DNA from: Chenopodium formosanum
Taxonomy: Eukaryota > Streptophyta > Magnoliopsida > Caryophyllales > Amaranthaceae
DNA length: 64,000 nucleotides
Direction: 5' to 3'
NCBI GenBank assembly: GCA_024500155.1
Contig: CM044857.1
Location: 41,372,001 to 41,436,000, forward strand
The notes below the pieces were generated by a model. The model did not search any database, was not told the DNA's origin, and saw only the letters and a program-made list of their open reading frames with translations. This document shows, piece by piece, positions 46,071 through 58,939 of the stretch (position 1 is its first letter; the number at the start of each line of letters is the position of its first letter). The translations under genes and the position numbers were made by a program.

Positions 46071-46754
46071 TAAAACTAATACAAGTATAATGTTTAATCG
46101 ATGATAAGTTAATAAGATAAAAATGGATGATTTAAAGTCTTTATGTTCAGGTGGTATACAATCTAACACCTTACTGTCCTTAATATTTAATCTTTTTCGA
46201 AGATTTATATATTATGTATAGTGATGCCTTAACTTTTCATCACGATCTTGATATCATATATATGAGCTTGATACGTGAATACTTAATACTTCATATAATT
46301 ATGTTAATATAGCCAACTGATTAGTTTGATATTTTTAAAATTAGGGAGGTGTTTGAACATATAAGCATATCAACCCCAATATACTTGTATGATATTCACT
46401 GTATTCGATTTGATTGAAAAAGATTATTTTGACTTAATTGGATTGGTAAGTACTTCAATCGTGTACGCATACTCCAGTTAAGTTGAAGAAGAAAAGTTGT
46501 AGTTTCTTCACTTATTAATCAAAGAATTTAAGATATATGCCGTACAGTAAATAACTAAGATATTAATATAAGTGTCCCATCATAACTAGCTTATTACAAT
46601 ATGAATTCGTATATAAATTTTCACTAAGACACTTTGAGATTATATTTTTCGTCTACTCAATTACTCCCTCACTCCCAAATCACAGTACTTTACAAGAGAG
46701 CTAAAGTTTACTACCAGTGTCTACCACTCTCTTACTCACATAACTAGCTATATA

Positions 46755-46934
46755 TTCCCTCTATCTCACTAAACTAGTCTTGTATGACATTACGAAGTAT
46801 ATTTTAGTTAGATTTTTCACTTGAAAAGAATGTGAAAACAAGGATTAATTTTTTGTGACTGCACGTGGACTGTTAAGGCATAAAATCGTTTCATAAAAAA
46901 TTAGAATAGGGTAAATTTAGTGAGATAAAGGGAG
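46755..46934. mobile_element. Stowaway-like MITE
   Basis: TA target duplications at 46753-46754 and 46935-46936. Inverted ends TTCCCTCTATCTCACTAAAC and CTCCCTTTATCTCACTAAA. 180 bp, non-coding. Confidence 0.8.
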
Positions 46935-47425
46935 TAAGATCGAGCCGAAAGATCTATGAAGTATTAATTAACTTTTAGCTATGTTGTAGACTATCTATAT
47001 ACCTTGAATTTGCTACTCATTTCTCTCAATTATAAAACTATAAAATACTTAACCATAAATTATAAATAAAAAATGACTAAGAAATTTTGTTAGAAATGTC
47101 ACTATGTATATTTTAATATACTAGTCTTTTAAAATTTAATAAATTTATAACTATGGCTATTTATTGTTAAATTAGTACATTTGAAAGATTTGAGTCTGTG
47201 ATTGAAAAAATGTTGTACAACAATTTTGATAAAGTATACTATATATAGTTATATACTATCTAGCATCAATTAGCTGCCGATTATCGGTACTATATTGGCT
47301 AGGCAAAACCCCACACCATCCTCCATATACTTTCTAGATAATTAACATAGAGTGTATGGTGTCAAACTCTCATTCGACATATGAAAACTTCATCTTGTTC
47401 CCATACACTTTTATCATGTCAATTA

Positions 47426-47668
47426 TTCCCTCCGTTTTTTTTTAAAAATGCATCACGTTGACAATTGCACTATTCACATACCATGGTTGACTTAATTTTT
47501 TCACATCTAAAAAATAAATAGATGTTATTATATAATATATCATTAGATTTGTCATAATGTCTAATTTCATAATATAATTTTATTGCAATTTTTACTAATA
47601 CACAATTAAAGATATTAATGGTCAAACTAGCGTCTCGGCGAATGTGCCGATCAAACTCAGGGAGTGAG
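47426..47668. mobile_element. Stowaway-like MITE, diverged
   Basis: Starts TTCCCTCCGTT after TA and ends CAGGGAGTGAG before TA. Only the outer inverted repeat is preserved. Confidence 0.5.
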
Positions 47669-47670
47669 TA

Positions 47671-49825
47671 ATTAAAAATAAAAGAATAATTTGAATTGAA
47701 ATATGATCCATTATATTAATAGCATACGTAGTACAACATAGGAAACTCACTTTAATTTAAATAGAACTTGTATTTGAATAATGAATGTTGCTATCTTAGA
47801 AAAAATGAAAATAAATTGCAATTGGAAGGTTGTTGATTGTGACAACCCACAATCCCTAGCGTGTACGCATACGGCAGATTCCATTAGCCAATTTGAAATT
47901 GAAAAAAGTTGACATATTGTATTCTTCTTAATTAATTCTACTATTCTAGTGTGCCAATGTATTTATTAGATAGTGATTTATCGTCTAGGAATCTAGATAT
48001 TCAATTTTATTTGCAAGGTTTGATTCTCCTTGTTTGCTCCACCATTTATCTACTCTACCAGTGTTTACGTGACATTTATCAAGCTTTGAATTAGGGTACA
48101 ATCAAGTTTTTTGTATGTCAATTTAGTATGTAGTCACCTTATCTTGAAATATTTGTGAAAAATTATCTTCTACTCCGTATTCTTTATCGACAACTATCTT
48201 TTGTTAACTTCAAAATATAAAAAGGAGAAGATGACACCCTTTTAAATTGGAATTTAGCAAATGAAGGTTGATACTATGGGAGAGACATGAGTGACTTCTT
48301 TTTGTCGCGCTTACTTAAAACTTGTTCACATTTACTGAATTGAGTTGAACTGAACTAAACTGATTGGAGATGAACTGAACTAAACTGAAAAGAGTTGAAA
48401 TGAATATTTTATGAGAAAAGGAAATTAAGAGCTAAACTGAACTGAACTGATTGGAGCTGAAATGAACTGATTAAATCTGAACTGAACTGAAATTAAGCTG
48501 AAGTGAACATGCCCTTATTCAACTTATTATATTGCAATGAAGGCAATAAGACACTTGTTTTGTTATACAAAGTATTTAAGATAAGAAGTGGATTTCAATT
48601 TCTAATTTAAGCTTATTACTTTTCCTAGTCTTGAATAGTGCAGGTTGACTTATGTTTCCTTCTCTTAGGGATAAAGAAATTTAGGAAAATCTCGTGTTTT
48701 TTTTTCCCCTCTTAAAAAGAAAAAAGGATGATAAATTTGAGAAAATCAATAAAAGATGGATAACGAATCCTTGAATATATAATTATTCCTTGGAAGCCAC
48801 CAAAAAATCTTTCTCATATCTCTAAACCATTCCTCTAACTCATTCGATGGATACGATACCGATAAATATATAAATCGTCATCAAGCCTCTCCTTATTGTA
48901 TACTGAATATGATATCTTTGATTTAGAAACTTCCAATCTTTATCAATTGTTAATTTTAATCTAAGCCTCAGGCATCTTGAATTTTTTGATTAAAAGAACC
49001 GCAGAAATTAATGGTGTTTAATAAAATAAAACCACAATTATCAATAACGTGCTACTTATAAAACCCCTATCACCATTAACGGTTTTGGTGCTTTAATTTT
49101 TGGCTTGTGATTACACTACATGATTCTATGTGGACAATATGGTGGAATAAGTTTTTAAATCGACCACAAATTGAGAATTAATTAACAATAAAACAATATT
49201 TATGAAAATTGCTCTTATTAATACGAGTTTGAATAGTTAAAGTGTTAAACCTCGTCACAAATATCCCAATTAAAAGAGTAAATTACAATGATGGCATGAA
49301 AGCATGATGCTTAATGCTTACCTCATCTCTAGTGTAACATTATCATTCAATCGAATACTGACACAAATTGGAGACGATTATTAAATTTTTGGAAATAAAA
49401 ATTCAAGATCCAAAAATTGGGCCATCCCCAAACGCCAATGGCCAAGTGGCTCCTATTATCTTATCAATCGTGTATATTCGAACCAAAATAAAAATAGAAA
49501 AACCAAAAATTAAAACAAAATTAATAATAATAAAAAAAAAGATTCATGCGTATCAGCAATCTGTTGCTTTATAAAAATCATGGTGGACCCCAATGTCTTG
49601 TCCAGATAAAACCCATCTCAACCGTACAAAATTTTCAACTTTTCATCACAACCGTAGATGTAGTCATCAACAACAATAAAAGGCGGCTGATTCCTTCACT
49701 TGAAATTACAACAATACCCCTGACAAACCATCACTTGTTCACTACAAATAGCCTTACTAAAAATAGCATTTGCGTTACCACTTCCTTTCCTCTTCTATCT
49801 CATTTTTAAAAGATTCACCAAAAAT
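47671..49825. other. Intergenic DNA upstream of the VPE gene
   Basis: Apart from the MITE at 48318-48514, no ORF or repeat is supported. TTTATAAAA near 49567-49575 and ACAAATAG near 49743 are two weak TATA candidates for the VPE gene, 250 and 80 bp before its ATG. Confidence 0.4.
48318..48514. mobile_element. Tourist-like MITE with CAGTT-rich interior (copy 3)
   Basis: TTA target duplications at 48315-48317 and 48515-48517. Ends AAACTTGTTCACATT and (inverted) GGGCATGTTCACTTC; interior of ACTGAACTGA-type repeats. The 3-bp TTA duplication points to PIF/Harbinger (Tourist). Confidence 0.8.
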
Positions 49826-52800
49826 ATGATGATCCGTTACGCCGGTGGTGTGCTGCTAGTGGTACTCCTGATTTCGAGTGCGGTCGTTCACAGCCGTCTG
49901 ATTTTGGATGATCTTATTCGGCTGCCGTTCGATCATTCTTCGGTAGTTGATCGTGTTTTTGGTAGTGGAAATGATGTCGATGATGATTCTGTTGGGACTA
50001 GATGGGCTGTTCTCATTGCTGGGTCTAATGGATACTGGAATTACAGGCATCAGGTGAATTTTGTTGTTTTCAAAATTTATTTTGATTTATCTAAACTTGT
50101 CTGTCGTTATTTATATACGAAGTATTATTATAATTTATAATAAAATTTATTTAAAATAATTATATATTCTAGTAATCGTGACGTATTTTTGTCGTGGATT
50201 CAATGTGGTATTCAATTTTATAAATAAGTACGTGTATTTCCATTGATGAGCTTATATTGCCTTAAAGAACAAGGAACCCTATAATGTTTGAGGGGTTAGA
50301 TTCTTACAATTTTACAAAATTTTACAAATTACTAGTGAGGTGGGACATGGGAATCAAGGAGTATGAAAGTACAAGTGTACAACTTTAAATTCAGTAGCGA
50401 GTCACTTTGGTTAAATTGACATCTTGATTAAATAATATGGTCAATATGATTTGTGATCGACTTGTCACAATAAAATTAACCAATATAAATTTCTTCACTA
50501 AGTACAAATTATTATTGGTCTATTAATAATAAAGCTATGTTTGACATAATAATAAATTATGATATGTTTGGACAATGTGACAAATTGACAATTATTCTTT
50601 AGTACACTCAGATAGTATATACTTTATTTATTTTAGTTTAGGTGCTCCTATTTTCATAGATAATGCTAATATAAAAATTAATTTCGTATATATGTCAGTT
50701 TTAAAACTATTTCCCGAGATACTGTACACATAGGCTTAGTGAAGGTTTGTAAAATCCGAGGCTATAAAGAACCGCTAATACCATTAGCGGTTCTAATTTA
50801 AAGAACCTTTAACCATTACAGAATCTTCAAATAGAACTGCTAATAGTATTAGAGGTTCTTCAATTAAAACCGTTAATACCATTAGAGGTTCTATTTAAAG
50901 AACCAATAACCATTACAGGTTCTTCAAATAGAACCGCTAATGGTATTAGAGGTTCTTTAAATAAAACCTCTAATACCATTAGCGGTTCTAATTTGTGTAT
51001 AATCGCAATCTTTATTAGTGGTTTATTACTAGCAAAAAAACGAACCAAAAACCCGAGCCTACGTGGACGGTATGGTGGGAAATATTTTTCACGGCAACGT
51101 ATACACAGAATTTATTTTAACATTATCTACAGAAATCGCTAAGCTAGTTTTGGTTTTTTTTTTTTGGACTTTATGTATGTAGTGGAATTTTGGTCTTGCA
51201 GACAGTCATGATTTTCAAATTTTCATGTTTTGGCTTTCTTGACTCTTTTCCATCATTAAAATGAACCTCATAATACACCCTAATTACGATTGTATTATAA
51301 CTTTTTTTTATTAATTTCATTATTAAACTGCTTATCATCCAAATTACTGTGCGTGTGTTGTGTGCTGCTACATGCATAAAATATAATTGTTGCCAATAAT
51401 TTTTATTAATTTGTTATGTTTATTAAATGAGTAACCCTTATATGTGACTAGTTACACGGTGTGACCATATTGATTTATTATAAGAATAATCTTTATTTAT
51501 ATATGAGTAACCCCAATTTTTCATAAAAGTAACCCTATATTTTAATTTGTTCAATAAAGTAACTCCAATTGCTCATTATATGAGTAATATCATCAACTAG
51601 TTTGAAAACAAGTAGCCCAATTTGTTCATTCAAGTAACTTCTTTTTTTTGTTTTTTGCTAAAAAAATCAAAAAATAATTTCATTTATGTAAGAGAGTATT
51701 CCCTTTAGCTCATTTAAGTAACCCACATACGTCAACATAACCCCATTTGCTCGTCACTGAGAGGTATGTGACCCCCTATTTTTTTAATTAATTGTCTTAC
51801 ATGTAAAATGGCCACACCATATGATTAGTCACATACAAGAATTTTTGCTATTAAATTATACTTTATGATTTTACTTAAGTTTATATTGGTAGGCATTTTG
51901 TTAATTTTATACCATATTAATTTTATTAATTTCTATTTAGGATATTTTGATCAGTATTTCTTAGATATACCAAGGGTGTTTAAGTAATTTTGTCTAGACT
52001 TTTTGGAAGCACTTATTGGCCATATACGTAGTATTTAGACTTTAGAGCACATCTTGAGTTCTTGACTCTAGAGCGAGTATCTCTTAGCTCAGCAAGTGGT
52101 CCTTGTAAGAACTTTTCTTTTAAGTCTTAATTGAAAATAATCTAATACTTTTGTACTTAATTAAAAGCTTTGTTAACTTGTCATTTTCCTATATAAAATA
52201 TGTTTTCCTCTTTTCAACAAATAATATTATGTTGTTTATTTGTTGGGCGGTTGGGCCTAATTTAACCATTATGTGTCTACTTCAATAGCTAGTCCTATAT
52301 AATTTTTGAGCGCTTGAAAAAGACTATTGAGGATATTGACTATAGACACATCAACAGCCAAATGATTCTTATGTCTCTAAGGTGGAGGGGAAATTCAATC
52401 TACAATAAAGAAAAATTTGGAAGAATATTACTATTTTAGGACTACTATAAGTTTTATCTCTAGGAGAAATTAAGAGAGTACGAATGTACATTATTTTGAT
52501 ATAGAGAAAGTCACAAAGTATAAAAAAAAATTAATCGATGTTTGATCACAGAAGAATAACACATTAACACCCCTTTAAACACTTCCGGACTTAAATAGTT
52601 AGCATCCCCTAGAATTACATTGTGAACATAGGTTAGTTTCACTATTTTGAGACTATTTCTCTTCATTAATCTTGGAGGGGGACATAGGGGGGCCATTTGA
52701 AATTATGGACTTTAATCTCTTACATTTTTTATGCCACTTGGACTTTAAATTCTATCAATTGGGAAGGATTGGACTTTGGTATATCTACATTTTATTTTAT

Positions 52801-55800
52801 TTTATTTTTGGGTCATTAAGGCAGCTGACGTAGTTGGACTTGAATTGTCACAACTCACAAGTCTCCAAACCAACCCTTAGTGTGGGGTTTGATCCAATAA
52901 CCTTGAGGCCAAGAGGTCAAACCTTAAATACTAAGTCAAGTTTAGCTTCTAAATACTCCTTTTGGATTAATGTCTACAACCACTAATGTATTTAGCAGTT
53001 TTATACGTATTTAGCGCTAATTTTAATTTAATTTCAATCAGGTAGTCCAATTAGTCAATATTGGACAACATAGCATTCCATTGGTAGTGTGAAAAGAGAA
53101 TTATCCATGAGGTAGTTGTTCAAGAATTTGAAACCTTAAAATTTTTGGTTCCAGTAGCCTAAGCCAACTGAACTCCCATCAAAAAGTTGGCTTATCCTCA
53201 AGGCTTCAAGTTGGAACTTTGTTTAACTGTAATATTGCTAGCCTTAGATGATTTAGCAAAGTCTTCAATTTTATATTTTTCTTTTTTTCTAATGCCTCTA
53301 AAGTTTGCATATCCTTATTTATATGTTTAATGGCAATCAACATGATCTTACATTCGAGTTAATATCTTCTACAGTCCGATGTTTGTCATGCTTACCAAGT
53401 GCTTAAGAAAGGAGGTTTAAAGGATGAAAATATCATTGTGTTCATGTACGACGACATTGCTTATGACATAGAGAATCCAAGACAAGGGGTAGTCATTAAT
53501 AGCCCTTATGGACATGATGTTTATGCAGGAGTTCCAAAGGTTTGATCTGAAGTTCATCAAACTTAAGACAATTTCCTGTAATTGGTTAAACTGTCAAAAA
53601 TGTGCATTTCATCTAATAAAATATGCTATGGCAGGATTATACAGGGGAAGACGTGACAGTGAACAACTTTTTAGCAGCTATACTTGGTAACAAAACAGCC
53701 ATTACTGGTGGTAGTGGAAAGGTGGTTGATAGTGGACCTAATGATCACATCTTCATCTTTTACACGGACCATGGTGGTCCTGGGGTGCTCGGTTAGTAGT
53801 AACCCACTTTTTTATTGCTTCCATCTTCATCATAATTTCTACATTAATGTTTGTGTTCTTTGTATGCACGCTCTTGTGGACTCGTGTATGAAACTCTTAT
53901 GCAATAACTCAATTTAAGATTGCCCTGTAAGGAGGCTGAAATCCAAGTTTTCTTGGATTGTTTTTCCAGTCCCCTGATACTTAGAATGTTGGAGCTTTAG
54001 AAGGCTTCAAAATTATTTTTGTAAACTGGTAGGATTTATTGTTCTGATAATAATGGATGTATGTTGAACAATAATCTTTGTTTCATAAATCATAACACTT
54101 ACCATTCGCATGATTAAGAGAATGCTAATCCCAATCTTGTTCTGAGAAAGCAATATGATAATTTTATTTCATCTTCTACAAGTAAGAAGCATCAAGTGCT
54201 CCGCGATGAGTGTTACCTGATACATTCATGATTCATCAAATCACCTCTTGAAAATTAGTGATAAATGTGCCAAAACCTAGAAGAGTCATACTGATCTCAC
54301 TATGGTGTTTATCATTCTGATGATGGCTTTTCTCTGATATGCAATTCAACCAATCTATACAACATTTGTACTGTCAGTATGGTTCTCAATTCTGTATGTT
54401 TTATCAGGTATGCCTACGTATCCAAACCTCTATGCCGATGAGCTCATAGACACCCTGAAGAAAAAACATGCCTCCGGAACCTATAAAAGCCTGGTAAGCA
54501 ACAAGAAATCTGCCTGACACCCTCCAAATATTATGATTTGGCATAATTTTGCTGTTTTCTGTAGCATAGTTGATTATTAGGCTATCATATCAGTCTAATA
54601 TATGTCTTCCATCTTAGTTTATCACTTTATCAGTGCATATTAATGATTTTTGTCTCTGAAATGTCAGGTTTTTTATGTAGAAGCCTGTGAATCTGGGAGC
54701 ATCTTTGAAGGTCTTCTTCCTGAAGGACTTAATATTTATGCTACCACCGCCTCAAATGCTGTAGAGAGTAGCTGGGGAACTTACTGTCCCGGAGAAGATC
54801 CTACTGTTCCTCCGGAATATGACACATGTCTCGGTGATTTGTACAGTGTGTCTTGGATTGAAGACAGGTATGGCATATGACTAAAATCTTTTTCTTGATA
54901 TCCTTATTTGTGACACACTTTGGGTTTTCAAGAGTGTTGTACTACTCCCTCCGTCCCTTGATGAAGAAGCATACGACTACTTTTTTTCAAGGGGATTGTA
55001 GAGAGTGAAAATGTAATAACAAAGTGGATTGTTTGCATGTTTTTGTTCTCTATGTTGCTGTTGTTAGAGTTTATTTTCTTTTTTTCTAAGCAAATTTCCC
55101 CTGTAAGTGGTAGTAAATCAATGTTTCTAATGGTTGATATATTTTGAAACAGTGAACGACACAACTTGTTGACAGAATCTTTGAAGCAACAGTATGAACT
55201 GGTAAGAATGTTTAGATTTTTTAGCACTCATCTTTACTTTGATCAAATAATTCAGACTATTCTGATATTTGTGTTCTATTCCTTTACATAGAATTGATAT
55301 TATTAAGAATGGTTGAATTCATTGTGGCGATTATAGGTTAAGACGAGGACAGCATCAAGCCCTTTTTACGGCTCACATGTCATGCAGTTTGGTGATACAG
55401 AGCTAAAGCAGGACTTGCTTTACCTGTATATGGGTACAAATCCTGCTAATGAAAATTTTACATATGTGGATGATAACTCGTTGCATACTTCATCTTCTAA
55501 GTCTGTCAATCAGCGCGATGCTGATCTCATCCATTTCTGGAACAAGGTCTTGGTCCTTAACTCTATAACATCCCAACTCTTTACATAAATCACAGTGCTA
55601 TTATCTTCTTAAGACAACTATACTCTCGACTTATGAATGATATCTTACCTTATCATTGATTTTCCTCAGTTCCGAAATGCTCCTGAAGGATCTCCGAGAA
55701 AGTTTCAAGCACAACAGCAATTTACGGAAGTAATGTCACACAGGGTTCATTTAGATGACAGCATCAAACTTGTTGGCAAGCTTTTATTTGGAATTGAAAA

Positions 55801-56160
55801 GGGTTTAGATGTACTGCAGACTGTCCGACCTACAGGACAACCCCTTGTCGATGAATGGAACTGCCTAAAAACAATGGTAACACTATCATATTTCATGCAT
55901 TGTAATAATAACAAGTATTAATGATGTGAAGAAATCCCAATGAAAATCCTAAACTTATAACAATCTTTTTTATGCAGGTAAGGACATTTGAGAAGCATTG
56001 TGGGTCACTATCTCAATACGGAATGAAGCACATGCGTTCCATTGCAAACATCTGCAATGCTGGGATCACAGCTGATCAGATGGCTGAGGCTTCAGCACAG
56101 GCTTGTCCAAACTTTCCTTCTGGTCCTTGGAGCTCTGTGCACAGGGGATTCAGTGCCTGA
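49826..56160 (+). CDS. VPE: Vacuolar processing enzyme (legumain, asparaginyl endopeptidase)
   Basis: Nine exons: 49826-50053, 53375-53539, 53635-53791, 54408-54493, 54668-54867, 55153-55201, 55337-55546, 55670-55876 and 55978-56160; every junction is GT-AG and the frame closes to 494 residues. Signal peptide (about 1-23), then an N-terminal propeptide, then peptidase C13 starting WAVLIAGSNGYWNYRHQ. Catalytic His177 is in TDHGGPGVLG and Cys219 in VEACESGSIFEG, the exact numbers of characterised plant VPEs. SSWGTYCPG and a C-terminal prodomain (HCGSLSQYGMKHMRSIANIC) follow. It cleaves after Asn/Asp in the vacuole to mature storage and defence proteins and acts in plant cell death; activation is by acid self-cleavage. 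Length and sequence fit the vegetative gamma or beta class; the subtype is not settled. Intron 1 (3.3 kb) holds a hairpin array and a SINE. Confidence 0.95.
50760..50996. repeat. Array of short palindromes in VPE intron 1
   Basis: Units such as GAACCGCTAATACCATTAGC are themselves palindromic and recur about eight times in alternating orientation. A roughly 98-bp block (TAAAGAACC...GGTTCT) is present twice in tandem after a half-unit. The style recalls subterminal repeats of CACTA transposons, but no CACTA terminus or 3-bp duplication was seen, so the class is left open. Confidence 0.75.
52790..52948 (-). mobile_element. tRNA-derived SINE-like element in VPE intron 1
   Basis: On the minus strand: ACTTGACTTAGTATTTAAGG (box A region), GGATCAAACCCC (box B-like, opposite 52884-52895), and a tail of AAAAATAAAATAAAATAAA. 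The 5' 65 bases align with the element at 58721-58939. Target duplications were not identified. Confidence 0.5.
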
Positions 56161-57737
56161 TGATATGATGCTGTGTACGTAGTACCTAGTAAATATTTTT
56201 GTAAAATTGGTGCTCAATTCTATGTTACGCGATTTATGCTTTTTTTCTAAGGGCCTGCAGCTAGTCTTGTAAATATAGCTCCCTATAAGTGAGATGCATA
56301 TTGAATAGCCCATGTAACAAATTTTATGATGCATATATTCAACTAATACAAGAGTATTATAGTAAATTCCTTGGGTGCCTTCTAGCACCTGGTTTTTTTC
56401 TTTCTTTGAGGGTTGATGGATAAGTCGCCACCAACAGACAATGCAGCAAAAACACGATTAATACTATCTAAAGCATTAGGGATAAAATTAGGATTAAACC
56501 TATGAGGACAATAAGCAGCTTGGTCGCCTTGGTGACATGGATACCAACATAAACCACAAGTATTGGAAGAGGTGTCGTCGAGCCTAAAATGTCACTAGAG
56601 TTACTTGTTGCTATCATAGTCATAATCGTGATGCAAAGTAATCAGAGTAATTCAACTAATCATGTTGAGTCACAGGAAATTGCATAGCCCTTAATTTCAC
56701 CTTTTATTCATAGGGTTTTCGTTTAATTCGGCAACAAAGCCGTCGGAGGTGGTGGTGTCGGTGGACAGTTTAACGAAGGAAGATTGTAGTGTCGATGGAC
56801 ATGATGAATTGAAATAGTGTCGGTGGTAGCTTCAATGGAGGAAATAAGCAGCGTTTACAAATCAATTGCCTACGTGTCTATATGCGCCGCTAGCTCGTCA
56901 CGATCTAACTCCAAATTCTGAGTTGGCGAAATAAATTCACAAACTAAGGGCTTGTTTTGCATTATTTTGATTTTAGTGTTTTGAGTTTTTAAAAAACAAA
57001 AAACTAATTTTTATTTTGATTTAAAAAAATTTCAAAACTCAATGAAAACAAACCGATTTACTCAAAATAAAAGATTAAAAAAAGTGGGATATTTGTTTAA
57101 CCTCTGCTAAAACACAAGGATGGTCACCATCATTGTTTTCTTATCACATCCACAGTACAATCATCATCGATCAACATTTGCTACTTCTAGCCCTATTTAT
57201 CCCTTCCTTCTAGGCGCTTAATTGATACATAAAAACTCAAATTAATATAAATAATCAAAAGAAAAGGGGAAGATTGTGAAAATACAAAAAAAAAATAAAA
57301 AAAGGGGTAAATTATCGGCAAAATCCAATGGCAATGGAAGGCTAACAACAACCAAAAAAATTCAGCAATCATCTTCACCGCTCCAACGAGAAGGTCGATA
57401 GCACGTTCTCTAGAGTGATAAGATTAATAACATTAAAGAGATGAGAATAATAGATATGTCACTTGCTCGTACTCCATATTAAAGAAAGAAGATTACACTG
57501 GGAAGATGCGGGGAATGAGGATTTTTTAAAATGAAAACTATAAAACAGCTTTTGATGGTTTTCTCTATTCTGTTGCAGTTTTGTTAAATCTATTCAGATT
57601 TTAGTTTTTCAAAGCCATGTAGCCAAACACCGTTTTGTTTAATTTTTGTTTAAATAAATAAAAAAAAAAAAAACAGAAAACCACAATAATCTCAAACACA
57701 CCCTAAAGCAATAAAAAAGATTAACCGGATATCCCTC
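56161..57737. other. VPE 3' flank and intergenic DNA
   Basis: The first 200 bp would be the VPE 3' untranslated region; it has several AATA-rich stretches but no single clear poly(A) signal. A copia gag fragment lies at 56402-56584. The rest is AT-rich with no gene recognised. Confidence 0.5.
56402..56584 (-). pseudogene. Fragment of copia gag (zinc-knuckle end)
   Basis: The minus strand reads an open stretch with NTCGLCWYPCHQGDQAAYC, then PHRFNPNF and FAALSVGGD. Copia gag proteins commonly have a CX2CX4H knuckle followed by a CxHRF phrase like this; the last Cys is displaced by three residues. No other copia domain lies nearby, so it is an isolated relic. Confidence 0.4.
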
Positions 57738-57983
57738 TAAAAAATGTCATATATTTAGTGAGCGAATGTACATATCACCAAAAAGAAAAATAAAAACAAT
57801 CGTACGTATCACCATTAATGAGATTGAATGAAATTAAAGTCTATTTATAGAATGAAATGTATCCATATATATAATGAGCCAAGTTAGTTGTGAGCATTTA
57901 TGTTTCTGTTAATTAATTTACTAGACTTTTTTTTGCATAGTTCCAACGACTATTCTCATACAGTACTATAAAAATATGAAAGT

Positions 57984-58013
57984 GTTTTTTTTTTTTTTTT
58001 TTTTTTTGACAGA
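57984..58013 (-). mobile_element. Tail-only retroposon: 23-bp poly(T) (poly(A) on minus strand)
   Basis: AAAAATATGAAAGT at 57970-57983 and 58014-58027 flanks G, 23 T and GACAGAA. Copy B at about 59448 has the single uninterrupted AAAAATATGAAAGTTACATG, an empty site. On the minus strand the insert is CTGTC plus poly(A). Confidence 0.75.
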
Positions 58014-58199
58014 AAAAATATGAAAGTTACATGCACATGACATGTGTTGAAATTCTTGTCTTCCTGTTGAAGTTGTTGTTAGTTGTGTGAGGGAGAAATC
58101 CGTCATTTCGTAGATTATTAAGTCTCTTGTATTCTTATTTTGATAAGAGGCTTTAGATAAGAATCATTAGATAAAGAATCGTAAGATACATATTACAAT

Positions 58200-58318
58200 T
58201 TTTAATTATTGCACCACTTATCATTTAAAAAAGTTTCACAAATATTACACTTTATATTTTTAATTATTGCACCACTTATCATTTAAGAAAGTTTCACAAA
58301 TATTACACCATATACATT
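58200..58318. repeat. 58-bp tandem duplication in copy A
   Basis: TAATTATTGCACCACTTATC occurs at 58203 and 58261 with the following TTTCACAAATATTACAC. Copy B has one version only (around 62592). Confidence 0.85.
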
Positions 58319-58720
58319 TAAAAAGAAAATAAAATGTTTTGTTCACATTACAAACACCTAATATACCCTTTTAACATTTGATTCTTTAGTTTATTCTTAC
58401 ATTACATGGTTAATTTTGTACTTCTACCTCTCTCCCTCTCTCTTCCATTTTTCCACTACTATACCAAATTAAAATAATTGTGACCAACATATATCGGTAT
58501 ATGATGCGATAAAAAAAAAAACGTATGGAGAAAGTATACTTTTGCTATAGGTTACCAATTTGACGCTTGATTTTGTATGCTAATTTCATTTTATTTGTCT
58601 TTTCAGGTATAATTTCTTTTTCAAACACTTAAGTTTTCTTTGATAACGGCAAATGAAAATGAATTTTTTTTAAAAAAAAAATAAAAAGTATGGCCAAGAG
58701 AACTTAGTTAGTTACAAATC

Positions 58721-58939
58721 AAGCATAGCTTGATTTAGTGGTAAGGTTTGCATTTCACAACCTTGAGATTATGGCTTATGAGATCAAACCTTACCATAGA
58801 TACTTCAGGGTGGGAATTTCCTTACCCTTCCCCCCACTTTCAAAATATCTACCCATTAACTCGGGCTGAAAAAATATGTAAGAGATTCCAACTCGGTAGG
58901 GCCCTTCTCCTTACCCAAAAAAAAAAAAAAAAAAAAAAA
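58721..58939 (+). mobile_element. tRNA-derived SINE with poly(A) tail
   Basis: Box A-like TGATTTAGTGGT at 58731-58742 and box B-like GAGATCAAACC at 58780-58790, about 38 bp apart as in tRNA-type Pol III promoters. The body ends CTTCTCCTTACCC followed by 23 A. It is absent from the matching point of copy B. The target duplication was not resolved. Confidence 0.7.

Larger units (their letters stand above)
45300..47400. repeat. Diverged third copy (C) of the 57.7-63.1 kb duplicated segment
   Basis: Shares ordered blocks with 57738-59229 and 59230-63080: CTTGGTTGTGAACATTTGT, ACATGCACATGGCATGT, GTTGTTAGTTGTGTGAGGGA, AAATTAGTACATTTGAAAGATT and TTGGCTAGGCAAAACC. It is broken by a tail-only retroposon, a Tourist-like MITE and a Stowaway-like MITE. 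It lies upstream of the VPE gene, whereas copies A and B lie downstream. Confidence 0.65.

Noticed and set aside
54944..54960. Stowaway-like end CTCCCTCCGTCCC in a VPE intron
   Set aside because: No inverted partner with a TA duplication could be paired within the intron, so no element was called.
58731..58790. A true tRNA gene
   Set aside because: Only Pol III box-like sequences are present; no cloverleaf or anticodon arm, and a poly(A)-tailed body follows, so it is a SINE.
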